From the NCBI RefSeq assembly GCF_037327425.1, contig NZ_CP147846.1, positions 2,604,001 to 2,668,000 of the forward strand: a DNA stretch of 64,000 nt, written 5' to 3'. The notes below the pieces were generated by a model. It had not been told where the DNA came from, searched no databases, and saw only the letters and a program-made list of their open reading frames with translations. The DNA is from Rhodococcus sovatensis (GTDB taxonomy: Bacteria; Actinomycetota; Actinomycetes; Mycobacteriales; Mycobacteriaceae). The translations under genes were made by a program, and so were the position numbers. Shown piece by piece: positions 43,137 to 51,481 of the stretch (its first letter is position 1; the number at the start of each line of letters is the position of its first letter).

Positions 43137-44375
43137 ATGACCACACCATCGGCGGGGCCGAATCGAGTAGCGGACTCCGGTCGAGAACACCGTCGTGCAG
43201 TGTCGGTCGAAGAACACACCGAGCTCGTCGCGAGCCTGTTGGCACCGCTGCGGATTCGTCCGGCAGACTCCGTCGCCGTCGGTGACGCTCTCGGTCGAGT
43301 TGCCGCGTCCGATGTCTGCGCGCCGGTCGACCTGCCGCTGTTCCGAAACTCCCAGATGGACGGATACGCAGTGCTGGCATCGGACCTCGCGCGCGTGCCC
43401 GCGAGTCTGCGTGTGATCGGGACCGTCGCCGCTGGGCCCTCGGACCGCATTCATCTCGAGGCCGGTACCGCGGTGAAGATCATGACCGGTGCACCGATGC
43501 CCGAGAACGCCGATGCCGTGGCGCCGATCGAGAACACCACCTATGACGGCGGAGTCGTCACCGTGACCGTCGCGCGCAGAGCGGGCGAATACGTTAGAGA
43601 ACAAGGCAGCGACATCACCACCGGAACGGTCATGGTGCAGGCGGGCGAGATCATCGAACCCCGCCACATCGCGGTTCTTGCGGCAGTGGGACTTTCGCAC
43701 GTGCAGGTTCTGAGCCGACCGAAAGTCGCGGTCATCACGACCGGTGCAGAACTGGTCGCCGCCGGTTCGCCGCTGCGCCCCGGCCAGATCTACGACTCGA
43801 ACGGCGTGGCCCTGGCCGCGCACCTCCGCGCGAACGGCGCCGATGTGGTCGCAGTTCACCGCAGCTCCGACGACGCGGACGAATTCCGACGCATTCTGTC
43901 CGACGCGGTCGCGGCGGCCGAACTCGTCATCACCTCGGGCGGGGTGTCGATGGGTGACTTCGAGGTCGTCAAAGATGTACTGGCACCGATGGGTGGACAC
44001 TTCGGTTCCGTTCGCATGCAGCCCGGTGGCCCCCAGGGTACGGCGACGATCGACGGTGTTCCCATCCTCGATTTTCCCGGCAACCCGGTCAGCACGGTAG
44101 TGTCGTTCATCGTGTTCGCGCGCAACGCTGTTCGCGAGGCGGCAGGCCTCGACGCAATCGAATCACGCTCGGTGCCGCTGGCGCATTCGATCACGTCGAT
44201 TGCAGGCAAAAGACAACTCCTGCGCGGAAAACTCGGTGACGACGGCGTGGCCGCGATCGCAGGTCCAGGCTCCCATCTGGTCGCTGCTATGGCGTGGGCG
44301 GATGTACTCATCGACATTCCCGAGGACACAACCGAACTCGATGCCGGCACCGAGATCCAGGTGATCCCGCTGTGA
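43137..44375 (+). CDS. moeA: Molybdopterin molybdotransferase MoeA
   Basis: Inserts molybdate into adenylylated molybdopterin, 412 aa. Residues 1-40 hold the entry helix, followed by the VDLPLFRNSQMDGYAV motif, the ITTGAELV and TSGGVSMGDFE region of the MoaB-like domain, and a C-terminal beta-barrel domain. It is the first of three plus-strand genes. The stop overlaps the next start as GTGA. Confidence 0.96.
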   Translation: MTTPSAGPNRVADSGREHRRAVSVEEHTELVASLLAPLRIRPADSVAVGDALGRVAASDVCAPVDLPLFRNSQMDGYAVLASDLARVPASLRVIGTVAAGPSDRIHLEAGTAVKIMTGAPMPENADAVAPIENTTYDGGVVTVTVARRAGEYVREQGSDITTGTVMVQAGEIIEPRHIAVLAAVGLSHVQVLSRPKVAVITTGAELVAAGSPLRPGQIYDSNGVALAAHLRANGADVVAVHRSSDDADEFRRILSDAVAAAELVITSGGVSMGDFEVVKDVLAPMGGHFGSVRMQPGGPQGTATIDGVPILDFPGNPVSTVVSFIVFARNAVREAAGLDAIESRSVPLAHSITSIAGKRQLLRGKLGDDGVAAIAGPGSHLVAAMAWADVLIDIPEDTTELDAGTEIQVIPL

Positions 44376-45382
44376 ACGAGATGTACCGCGCACAGCCTGG
44401 CTTCTCGCACGTCGACGCCGAGGGACGCGCCCGCATGGTCGATGTATCGCACAAGTCCGACACCGAACGAATCGCGGTTGCAGCAGGAGAACTCGCGACG
44501 ACAGCGGAGGTGGTCGCACTGGTCCGCGCCGACGGAATGCCCAAAGCCGACGTACTGGCGACAGCAAGAATCGCAGGAATCACGGGCGCGAAGAAGACCT
44601 CCGAACTCATTCCGCTCTGCCACCAGTTGGCATTGTCGAAGGTCGATGTCGTCTTCGGATTCACCGACACCACGATCACCGTCGAAGCAACCGCGAAGAC
44701 GACCGGACCCACGGGCGTCGAAATGGAGGCGCTCACCGCCGTCGCCATCGCGGGTCTGACGCTGCACGACATGGTCAAGGCCGTCGACCCCGCCGCGACG
44801 ATGAACGGTGTTCGACTCCTCCACAAAGAGGGCGGCAAGCGCGGACGGTGGTCTCGCGACGCCGCAGTGGAACAGGTCGATGCCCGAACCGACGACCGAT
44901 CGGCTGTCGTTCTCGTAGCCTCGACCGGTGGTGCACGTGGAACTCGTGAAGACACGACCGGTCCGGCGATCGCAACATGGTTGGAAAACAGAGGTTTCTC
45001 GGTGCGCGGTCCCCTCGTATATGCCGACGCCGAGATCTCGGCGGGCCTCGACGACGCACTCATCGGTGCGCCCGCCCTCGTCATCAGTACCGGAGGAACC
45101 GGGGTGTCCCCCACCGATGCGACACCCGAAGCCACCAGAGCAGTCCTGGATCGTGAACTACCTGGAATCGCCGACGCGATTCGGCTCGAAGGAACCAAGG
45201 TCACACCGCACGCAACCCTGAGCCGAGGATTGACAGGAGTCTCCGGGCGTACCGTCGTCGTCAATCTCCCCGGTTCACCCGGCGGGGTGAAGGACGGCCT
45301 GTCGGTTCTCGATCCAATACTCGACCATCTCATTGCCCAGGTCGCGGGCAATGGACTACACGAAACCGCTGACGAGAAATGA
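44372..45382 (+). CDS. moaCB: MoaC-MoaB/MogA fusion protein
   Basis: A 336-aa fusion. Residues about 1-160 are MoaC, which forms cyclic pyranopterin monophosphate: GAKKTSELIPLCHQL and VEMEALTAVAIAGLTLHDM. Residues about 175-325 are a MogA/MoaB-type adenylyltransferase, with ISTGGTGVSPTDATPEA and NLPGSPGGVKDGL. Joining the second and last-but-one steps in one chain may channel intermediates; similar fusions are known in actinobacteria. The GTG start is coupled to moeA. Confidence 0.95.
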   Translation: MNEMYRAQPGFSHVDAEGRARMVDVSHKSDTERIAVAAGELATTAEVVALVRADGMPKADVLATARIAGITGAKKTSELIPLCHQLALSKVDVVFGFTDTTITVEATAKTTGPTGVEMEALTAVAIAGLTLHDMVKAVDPAATMNGVRLLHKEGGKRGRWSRDAAVEQVDARTDDRSAVVLVASTGGARGTREDTTGPAIATWLENRGFSVRGPLVYADAEISAGLDDALIGAPALVISTGGTGVSPTDATPEATRAVLDRELPGIADAIRLEGTKVTPHATLSRGLTGVSGRTVVVNLPGSPGGVKDGLSVLDPILDHLIAQVAGNGLHETADEK

Positions 45383-45389
45383 GAGAACG

Positions 45390-45803
45390 ATGACGGACCT
45401 GCTCGCCCATATTTCCAGCGAGGCGCTCGACACCTCGGTGGTGGAGAACGCTGTTGCAGGGCCCGAACATGGAGCCGTCGTGCTGTTCAGCGGGGTCGTT
45501 CGCAATCATGATGGCGGACAATCGGTTTCGACACTGGAGTATCAAGCACACCCCGACGCCGAACGCTTCTTGCGCAAGTGTTGCGCCGAAGTCGCAGCGG
45601 AATCGGGACTCCCGGTCGCGGCGATTCATCGAGTCGGCGACTTGACCGTCGGTGATATCGCCCTCGTAGCCGCGGTCGCGTCGCCGCACCGCGCCGAGGC
45701 GTTCGCTACGTGCGCAACTCTCGTCGAACGCATCAAGTCGGAGGTTCCGATCTGGAAGCGCCAGAATTTCGCGACAGGGATGTCCGAGTGGGTAGGCCTG
45801 TAG
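45390..45803 (+). CDS. moaE: Molybdopterin synthase catalytic subunit MoaE
   Basis: Large subunit that transfers sulfur from MoaD thiocarboxylate to precursor Z. The product is 137 aa from the ATG at 45390, preceded by GAGAG. VVLFSGVVRNHDGG is the N-terminal signature, ASPHRAEAF contains the His-Arg of the active site, and EVPIWKRQNF carries the catalytic lysine. The gene starts 7 bases after moaCB. Confidence 0.95.
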   Translation: MTDLLAHISSEALDTSVVENAVAGPEHGAVVLFSGVVRNHDGGQSVSTLEYQAHPDAERFLRKCCAEVAAESGLPVAAIHRVGDLTVGDIALVAAVASPHRAEAFATCATLVERIKSEVPIWKRQNFATGMSEWVGL

Positions 45804-45819
45804 CGCCTGCGGTGTTCGA

Positions 45820-46857
45820 CTACGTCGAGTAGCGATGCACGGGCAGCATCGCCGACTCGTCGGTGGGATCCCCCGGACGCCTGACGCAATCGAGTAGCCG
45901 AATTTCGATCAGCTCCTCGTCGAGCTCGGTACCGATCGACACGATCCGCGTCACCCGTTGCTCACCGTCTTTCCAGATGTCCGGCTGGAGCCGAATGTGT
46001 CTTCCGACGGTATTCAACACGAATTTTCCCTCGTACCCGTCGATCCCGAAGTACACGAGTCCTTTGATCCGATAGACATCCCCCGCCGGATTCTCGAGCA
46101 TGTCGACGAGTCTGCGTGGATCCATCGGCTCCGCGGACTCGAAGCTGAACGTCGTGTAGCGGGAGTGCAGGTGTCGCGCGTGGTCGTCGTCCTCGTAGAG
46201 AAGCTCATCCAGCGTCAATTGCCTGGCCTCGGTCGGATCGTCGGCACGTTCGGGCACCTCGAAGAGAAGCTCCGCATCGACCTGGCCGTGTGAGGTGATC
46301 AGGATCGGAACCTCGTCGACAACTCGGCGCACCCTCGACTCGACGGCGCCGAGTTCCTCCGGTTCGAGCAGATCCGATTTGTTGAGAACCACCAGGTCGG
46401 CGAGGCGGAGGTGACTGTCGATCTCCGGATGCTTAGACCGAATCGAATCGAACTCGACGGAATCGACGAGACCGACCAAGCCGCCGTAGGTGATCCTGGG
46501 ATTGCCGCTTCCCAGGACCAGGCGAATCAGATTTCGAGGTTCGGCGAGTCCACTGGCCTCCACGACGATGACATCGAGCTGGGAAGAACTGCTTGCGAGC
46601 ACGTCGAACATCGAGTCCATATCGCTGACATCGACTGCGCAGCACAGACATCCGTTGCCGAGTGACACCATCGAATCGACCTGACCGGCCACCATCATCG
46701 AGTCGATGTTGATGGATCCGAAGTCGTTGACCACAACTCCGATTCGGATTCCGCGGTTGTTTCTGAGCAGATGATTGAGCAACGTGGTCTTGCCCGATCC
46801 GAGAAACCCAGAGACCAGTACGACCGGGATCTTCGATTCTTCTTGCCCTCGCGCCAC
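45820..46857 (-). CDS. COG0523/CobW-family GTP-binding metallochaperone
   Basis: A 345-aa G3E GTPase. Walker A is GFLGSGKTT, the metal-binding motif is GNGCLCCAV (CXCC), and NKSD is the base motif. The CobW C-terminal domain follows from about residue 220. The His-rich loop DDDHARHLHSRY at about 225-236 suggests zinc or a similar metal. It lies 26 bases downstream of a zinc-dependent amidase gene on the same strand, so the pair may act together. It converges on moaE. Confidence 0.9.
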   Translation of the reverse strand: MARGQEESKIPVVLVSGFLGSGKTTLLNHLLRNNRGIRIGVVVNDFGSINIDSMMVAGQVDSMVSLGNGCLCCAVDVSDMDSMFDVLASSSSQLDVIVVEASGLAEPRNLIRLVLGSGNPRITYGGLVGLVDSVEFDSIRSKHPEIDSHLRLADLVVLNKSDLLEPEELGAVESRVRRVVDEVPILITSHGQVDAELLFEVPERADDPTEARQLTLDELLYEDDDHARHLHSRYTTFSFESAEPMDPRRLVDMLENPAGDVYRIKGLVYFGIDGYEGKFVLNTVGRHIRLQPDIWKDGEQRVTRIVSIGTELDEELIEIRLLDCVRRPGDPTDESAMLPVHRYST

Positions 46858-46883
46858 GCAGCGAGGGTACTAGGGAGCTGAAA

Positions 46884-47924
46884 CTAGGGAGCCAGGAGCT
46901 TCAGCAGACCCTGGGCGAAGTTCGACACCGCGTCCATGTTGTCCTCGGTCACCAGATTCGACAGGCCCTCGACTCCGGTGGACTCGATGTACGGCGAAAT
47001 GCCGGACAGCAACTGCGACAGCGAACTCCCGCCGGTCCGCGTGGTCTCCGACGCTCCCGTTGCCGGTGTCGCCGGAACCGCGTCAGCAGCCGTCTCGATG
47101 TCCTCGGTCGCCTTCACCACGTCTGTTCCGTCGACGCTGGTGTCCGGCCCAAGGAGATAGTCGATGACTCCGGTAGCGATGGCAATTGCGTGCTCGAGTT
47201 GCCCCTCCGAGCTTTCCAGCACAGCGGCGTCGTCCGGGTTGGAGCCGTTGCCCATTTCGAGGAACACGAGTGGCACGCTGGTGAGCGCAGGTCCAGCTAC
47301 GTCGGAGCGCTCCTGCAGCCCGTCGACCACACCTGCATAGTTCGCTGGTGTGAATCCACCGCGTTCGTAGGAGTCGCGCATGAGGTTCGACGCCGCCCTG
47401 CCGCCCTCCGACTGTGCCGCGTTCGCGGCTGCATCGGGAATGGGAAGTGTCGGAACAATGAGATGAAATCCATGCTTGGCGTCGTCGGCGCCGGACGCAG
47501 TCGAGTCCGCGTGGATGCTGACAGCGACGTCGGCGCCGGACTCGCTGGCGGCCCGTGCCCGCTCGTCGACGCATCCGCCCCATCCGGAGTCGTCGGCGCG
47601 AGAGGTGACGACGGTGGCACCGAGGCTTTCGAGACTGGACTTCACCAACTGCGACACGTTCCAGGTGATCGTGTGCTCCGGAACTCCTCCGACCGTGGTC
47701 ATCCCTGTCGTCTGACAGTCCTTGGTGCCGCCCCGGCCGTCGTCGACCTGCCTGCCGAGGTCCTGAGAGTGACCCGTTCCTTGGTGTCCAGGATCGAGAA
47801 ACACGGTCTTTCCCGACAACTCACTTCCCGACGATTCCTCCGCGGCGGACGCCACGGAGGCAGTCGTGACGGTCAAAGCCAGGATGCCCGCTGACACGGC
47901 GCCGAGAAATACGGTCTTGTTCAT
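46884..47924 (-). CDS. Secreted N-acetylmuramoyl-L-alanine amidase
   Basis: A 346-aa exported Amidase_3-type hydrolase that cuts the stem peptide from peptidoglycan. Signal peptide NKTVFLGAVSAGILALTVTT with a cleavage region ASA at about 26-28. Zinc ligands: His in FLDPGHQG, Glu in VPEHTITW, and His in SIHADS. The catalytic glutamate is in VFLEMGNGSN. It resembles Rv3717 (Ami1) but has an additional C-terminal tail of about 85 residues rich in Thr, Ala and Ser. It is followed by the COG0523 GTPase. Confidence 0.93.
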   Translation of the reverse strand: MNKTVFLGAVSAGILALTVTTASVASAAEESSGSELSGKTVFLDPGHQGTGHSQDLGRQVDDGRGGTKDCQTTGMTTVGGVPEHTITWNVSQLVKSSLESLGATVVTSRADDSGWGGCVDERARAASESGADVAVSIHADSTASGADDAKHGFHLIVPTLPIPDAAANAAQSEGGRAASNLMRDSYERGGFTPANYAGVVDGLQERSDVAGPALTSVPLVFLEMGNGSNPDDAAVLESSEGQLEHAIAIATGVIDYLLGPDTSVDGTDVVKATEDIETAADAVPATPATGASETTRTGGSSLSQLLSGISPYIESTGVEGLSNLVTEDNMDAVSNFAQGLLKLLAP

Positions 47925-48218
47925 CTACGGATTCGGGCCCACCCGACACAATCGGCCGAGCGGCCACTCCCCTTCCACATCGGCACGGAGCACTGTGCAA
48001 CCCAACGAGCACATGGCTCACACAGGCAACAGCAGACACTTGCGTAGCAAGTGAAACAGAGAGAACTTTCTCTCGGTCGAGCAGTTCGGCAGTTGCAAGC
48101 AAATCGTGAGCGCGCCGTGACTCGACCGTTGCAGTTCGTCAGCCGGTGTTCACTTCGGCGATTGATTTCTATAGGTCGTTCCCCGCCCAGAACAAGTCGG
48201 CGCGCGGTAGAACAGGTT
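47925..48218. promoter_or_regulatory. Divergent region between the amidase and fprB genes, with two inverted repeats
   Basis: Contains CACTTGC-GTA-GCAAGTG at 48037-48053 and GAGAGAA-CT-TTCTCTC at 48059-48074, five bases apart. Both are perfect short-spacer inverted repeats and may be operators or an mRNA structure. No gene is evident, and no convincing Zur box. Confidence 0.55.
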
Positions 48219-49913
48219 ATGACGTTCGTGATTCTCCAGCCTTGCTGCAACGACGCGTCGTGCGCCGAAGTCTGTCCTGTCGACTGCATCCACCCGACTC
48301 CGGACGAACCGGAATTCATGCGCGCAGAAATGCTTCACATCGATCCGGACACGTGCATCGACTGCGGGGCATGTGTGGACGAGTGCCCGGTCGATGCCAT
48401 TCGTGCTGATCACGAAATCGACGCAGGACAGGGCGTGTACCTCGAAATCAACGCCGACTACTTCCGCACACACCCCATCCGCAGCACCGAATACACGAGC
48501 CCGACACCGACATGGAAGAACACCGACTTCGCAGGGCGTCGGATCGCGGTCGTGGGCTCCGGCCCTGCGGCGTTCTACGCCGCGATCGAACTCGCAACCG
48601 TGCGCGGAATCGAAATCGACATCTACGACCGACTGCTGACGCCGTACGGCCTCGTGCGGGCGGGTGTCGCGCCGGACCATCCTGAAACGAAAGCCGTGAC
48701 CGAGCTGTTCCGAACGGTTGCCCGGACGAAGTCCGTGCACGTACACCTCGGTGTCGAGATAGGAACCGACGTCACGCACGAGGACTTGATGGCTCACCAC
48801 GACGCTGTCGTCTACGCAACGGGCGCCTCTGGTGAGCGGGCGCTGGACATTCCGGGCGAGAAGCTACCCGGCAGTCACGCTGCCACCGAATTCGTTGCCT
48901 GGTACAACGGCCACCCAGACTTCGCAGACAGGACGTTCGACTTCTCGTCGCGGCGTGCAGTGGTGATCGGCAACGGCAATGTCGCACTCGATCTCGCCCG
49001 GGTCCTTACCTCTGATCCGGAAGAGTTGGCGCACACCGACATAGCCGATCACGCGCTCGATGCGCTGCGGCACAGCAATATTCGTGAGGTTTTGGTGCTC
49101 GGCAGGCGCGGGCCGGCGCAAGCGAAGTTCACCAATCCCGAATTGATCGCGTTGTCGAATTCCACCGCTGTCGAGCTCGTGGCTCACCCGCTCGACGCCG
49201 AGACCGCCGCCACAGCCGTGTCCAGCTCGTCGTACGCGGATCTCTCGGTCAAGCTTGCACTGCTGCAGCAGCTCACGGATCGCTACAGCGGATCGACGGA
49301 ACCGGACCTGGAATCGAAGAAGATAGTTCTGCGGTTCTGCACTTCTCCGGTCTCGATAGAAGGAACGACTTCTGTCACCGGTCTACGGCTTGTACGCAAT
49401 GTCCTCCGTGAAAGCGAGGACGGTTCGCTCTGTGCCGAAGCGACCGGGGACACGGAAATTGTGGATACGTCTCTCGTGCTTCGTTCCGTCGGCTATCGCG
49501 GACGTGCGATTGCGGGTGTTCCGTTCGATACGACACTTGGCGTGATACCCAACGCCGATGGCCGCGTGACCGACGAGTCCGGCCGCGTAGTGCCAGGCGT
49601 GTATGTAGCCGGTTGGATCAAACGCGGACCGACCGGAGTAATCGGCACCAACAGGAAATGCGCTCGAGAAACGGTGCACCATCTGCTGGAAGACATCGCC
49701 GCCGGCAACATTGACGCTGCTCCGAGGGGACGACAGGAACTGGAAGCCATGCTGTCGGAGAAGGTGCCCGACGCGCTCGATTTCACGGACTGGCTGGAGA
49801 TCGACGCAGCCGAGATCGCTGCCGGCACGAGGTCGTCTCGTCCGCGGATAAAGTTCGTCGACCAGGACGCTATGCGCGCAGTGGCACTTCGACGCCGAAG
49901 CGAGCACGACTGA
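48219..49913 (+). CDS. fprB: FprB-type ferredoxin-fused NADP+ reductase
   Basis: A 564-aa fusion. Residues 1-100 are a 7Fe/8Fe bacterial ferredoxin: CCNDASCAEVCPVDC for one cluster and CIDCGACVDECPVD for the second. Residues from about 108 are an adrenodoxin-reductase-like flavoprotein with the FAD motif VVGSGPAAFYAA and the NADPH motif VIGNGNVALDLAR. It passes electrons between NADPH and ferredoxin-type acceptors, such as cytochromes P450. It matches Rv0886. The frame is open upstream, but similarity begins at the ATG at 48219. Confidence 0.95.
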   Translation: MTFVILQPCCNDASCAEVCPVDCIHPTPDEPEFMRAEMLHIDPDTCIDCGACVDECPVDAIRADHEIDAGQGVYLEINADYFRTHPIRSTEYTSPTPTWKNTDFAGRRIAVVGSGPAAFYAAIELATVRGIEIDIYDRLLTPYGLVRAGVAPDHPETKAVTELFRTVARTKSVHVHLGVEIGTDVTHEDLMAHHDAVVYATGASGERALDIPGEKLPGSHAATEFVAWYNGHPDFADRTFDFSSRRAVVIGNGNVALDLARVLTSDPEELAHTDIADHALDALRHSNIREVLVLGRRGPAQAKFTNPELIALSNSTAVELVAHPLDAETAATAVSSSSYADLSVKLALLQQLTDRYSGSTEPDLESKKIVLRFCTSPVSIEGTTSVTGLRLVRNVLRESEDGSLCAEATGDTEIVDTSLVLRSVGYRGRAIAGVPFDTTLGVIPNADGRVTDESGRVVPGVYVAGWIKRGPTGVIGTNRKCARETVHHLLEDIAAGNIDAAPRGRQELEAMLSEKVPDALDFTDWLEIDAAEIAAGTRSSRPRIKFVDQDAMRAVALRRRSEHD

Positions 49914-50091
49914 TCTGCAATTGATCGGTACCGCAAAACCGTCATTTCTTTCGGATGCGGGTAATGCACCGGCGGGAAGGGCGAAATCGGCACGCTCGAA
50001 CCGACTCACGTGGATAATTCGAAGAAGCAGTCGTATAGTCGCGGAGAGTTCGATTCGGACGCACCCGAAATGATCATTGGAGAATTGCAGA

Positions 50092-50439
50092 ATGGCCAAG
50101 AAAGTCTACGTCCAGCTCGTCGATGATATCGACGACAAGCCGATCGATTCGGGCGGCGAGCACATAACCTTTTCAGTCAATGGCACCAGCTATGAAATCG
50201 ACCTCAGCGACAAGAACGCCAAGGAATTTCACCGCAAGCTGGACTACTACATCGAACATTCGGCACGTATCGGCGGCAAGCGAACCAAGAAGTCGGCAGG
50301 CCCGTCGGCCGCCGGATCAAAGCGGGACGCGAACCAGACGAAAGCCATTCGCGAATGGGCCAAATCGAACGGATACAACATTTCCGCGCGAGGCCGCATT
50401 CCAGCAGACGTGGAGCAGGCATTCGACGCCGCGCACTGA
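50092..50439 (+). CDS. lsr2: Lsr2 nucleoid-associated protein
   Basis: A 115-aa xenogeneic silencer. The N-terminal oligomerisation domain (AKKVYVQLVDDIDDKPIDSG at 2-21) is followed by a basic linker (GGKRTKKSAG) and the C-terminal DNA-binding domain with the AT-hook-like RGR in SARGRIPADV. The ATG follows GGAG at about 9 bases. The principal mycobacterial lsr2 lies by lysS-clpC, so this copy beside fprB may be a second paralogue. A terminator follows. Confidence 0.95.
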   Translation: MAKKVYVQLVDDIDDKPIDSGGEHITFSVNGTSYEIDLSDKNAKEFHRKLDYYIEHSARIGGKRTKKSAGPSAAGSKRDANQTKAIREWAKSNGYNISARGRIPADVEQAFDAAH

Positions 50440-50467
50440 AACCGACTCGATGCACGATCGATCGACG

Positions 50468-50502
50468 AAAAAGGGAGCCACCATCCGGTGACTCCCTTTT
50501 TC
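50468..50502 (+). terminator. Intrinsic terminator after lsr2
   Basis: AAAAAGGGAG pairs with CTCCCTTTTT, with an inner CACC/GGTG helix, and is followed by TCTT. The symmetric A/T tails let it work on both strands, so it may also end transcription past the tRNA gene. Confidence 0.93.
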
Positions 50503-50512
50503 TTACCTTCTG

Positions 50513-50585
50513 TGGAGCTAAGGGGACTCGAACCCCTGACCCCCACACTGCCAGTGTGGTGCGCTACCAGCTGCGCCATAGCCCC
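50513..50585 (-). tRNA. tRNA-Ala (anticodon GGC)
   Basis: Read on the minus strand, a 73-nt cloverleaf: acceptor GGGGCTA/TAGCTCC with a single G-U pair, D-stem GCGC/GCGC, anticodon stem CCACA/TGTGG with loop CTGGCAG (anticodon GGC, reading GCC), and T-stem AGGGG/CCCCT. The CCA end is not fully encoded (A-CA). Confidence 0.96.
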
Positions 50586-50690
50586 GTACTTCACTTCCGC
50601 ATTACCTTGCGGTTGCTCGAACGAAGTTACACCATCGCCACTTGCAGCTACAAATCCGCTGGTCGAGCTCGGTCCTGTACTGGCCGCTGA

Positions 50691-51452
50691 TCAGCCGATC
50701 GATTCGACCCATGAAGAGTCGCTGAGAGCGTCGACGATCTGTCCATCGACGAGGACGCCCGGAGTACCTGCCGCACCGGCGCTCGCCAGCGCTGCGCGCG
50801 CAGTCTCGGCATCGGCGGCAGCGGTGTCGGCTTGCTCGCCGGAGGTGATGCACTCGGCTACGGAGTCATCGGCACCACTTTGTTTCGCCATATCCGCAAG
50901 TTCCGAGTCCGTATGGTCGGCGTCGCCGTTTTCCTCTGGCTGAAATTCGGCCGAGAACAAGGTCGCGTGGAATGCCGAATAGACGATGGCATCCGCGGAC
51001 TCCGCGACGCAATGCGATGCTGCCACCGCCCTGCTCGAGTAGTTCCCACTGGCGGAAACCTGGTTCAGCTGAGGTAACACAACCATGTGGTAGCGGACGG
51101 TGACCGATCCTTCGTCGATCTTCTGGGCGAGTTCCTGGCCGTGTTTCACCTCGAGCTCGCCGCAGAACGGGCACATGGGGTCTTCGAATATGTCGACCGT
51201 ATGGGCCGCGCCCGGAACACCGAGCTGCACAACGCCATCGTCCAGCACAGTCAAACCTACGGCAGCATTTTTGACGGAGCCGTAGCCGTCGTTTCGAGGT
51301 TCGTCTCCACCTCGCTGCCACAGTATGGCTACGACGACGACGGCGACGACAACAACGAGGGCGATTCCTGCCAGTACATAGGTGAACGTGTTGGACGTCG
51401 GTCGGGGTGTGTACTTCGCGCCGGAGGTTCTGTTTTGGCTCACACTGCTCAT
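50691..51452 (-). CDS. Membrane-anchored DsbA-family thiol oxidoreductase
   Basis: A 253-aa protein with one N-terminal membrane segment (FTYVLAGIALVVVVAVVVVA, about 23-42) and an extracytoplasmic thioredoxin-like domain. The redox motif is CPFC in DIFEDPMCPFCGELE, and the cis-proline loop is GTPGVLVDG. It would form or isomerise disulfides in exported proteins. It is the last gene of pgm-MFS-dsbA-like, with 29 bases to the MFS gene. Confidence 0.92.
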   Translation of the reverse strand: MSSVSQNRTSGAKYTPRPTSNTFTYVLAGIALVVVVAVVVVAILWQRGGDEPRNDGYGSVKNAAVGLTVLDDGVVQLGVPGAAHTVDIFEDPMCPFCGELEVKHGQELAQKIDEGSVTVRYHMVVLPQLNQVSASGNYSSRAVAASHCVAESADAIVYSAFHATLFSAEFQPEENGDADHTDSELADMAKQSGADDSVAECITSGEQADTAAADAETARAALASAGAAGTPGVLVDGQIVDALSDSSWVESIG

Positions 51453-51481
51453 GATACGAAAGGAATATTCTTCCGCTTACG

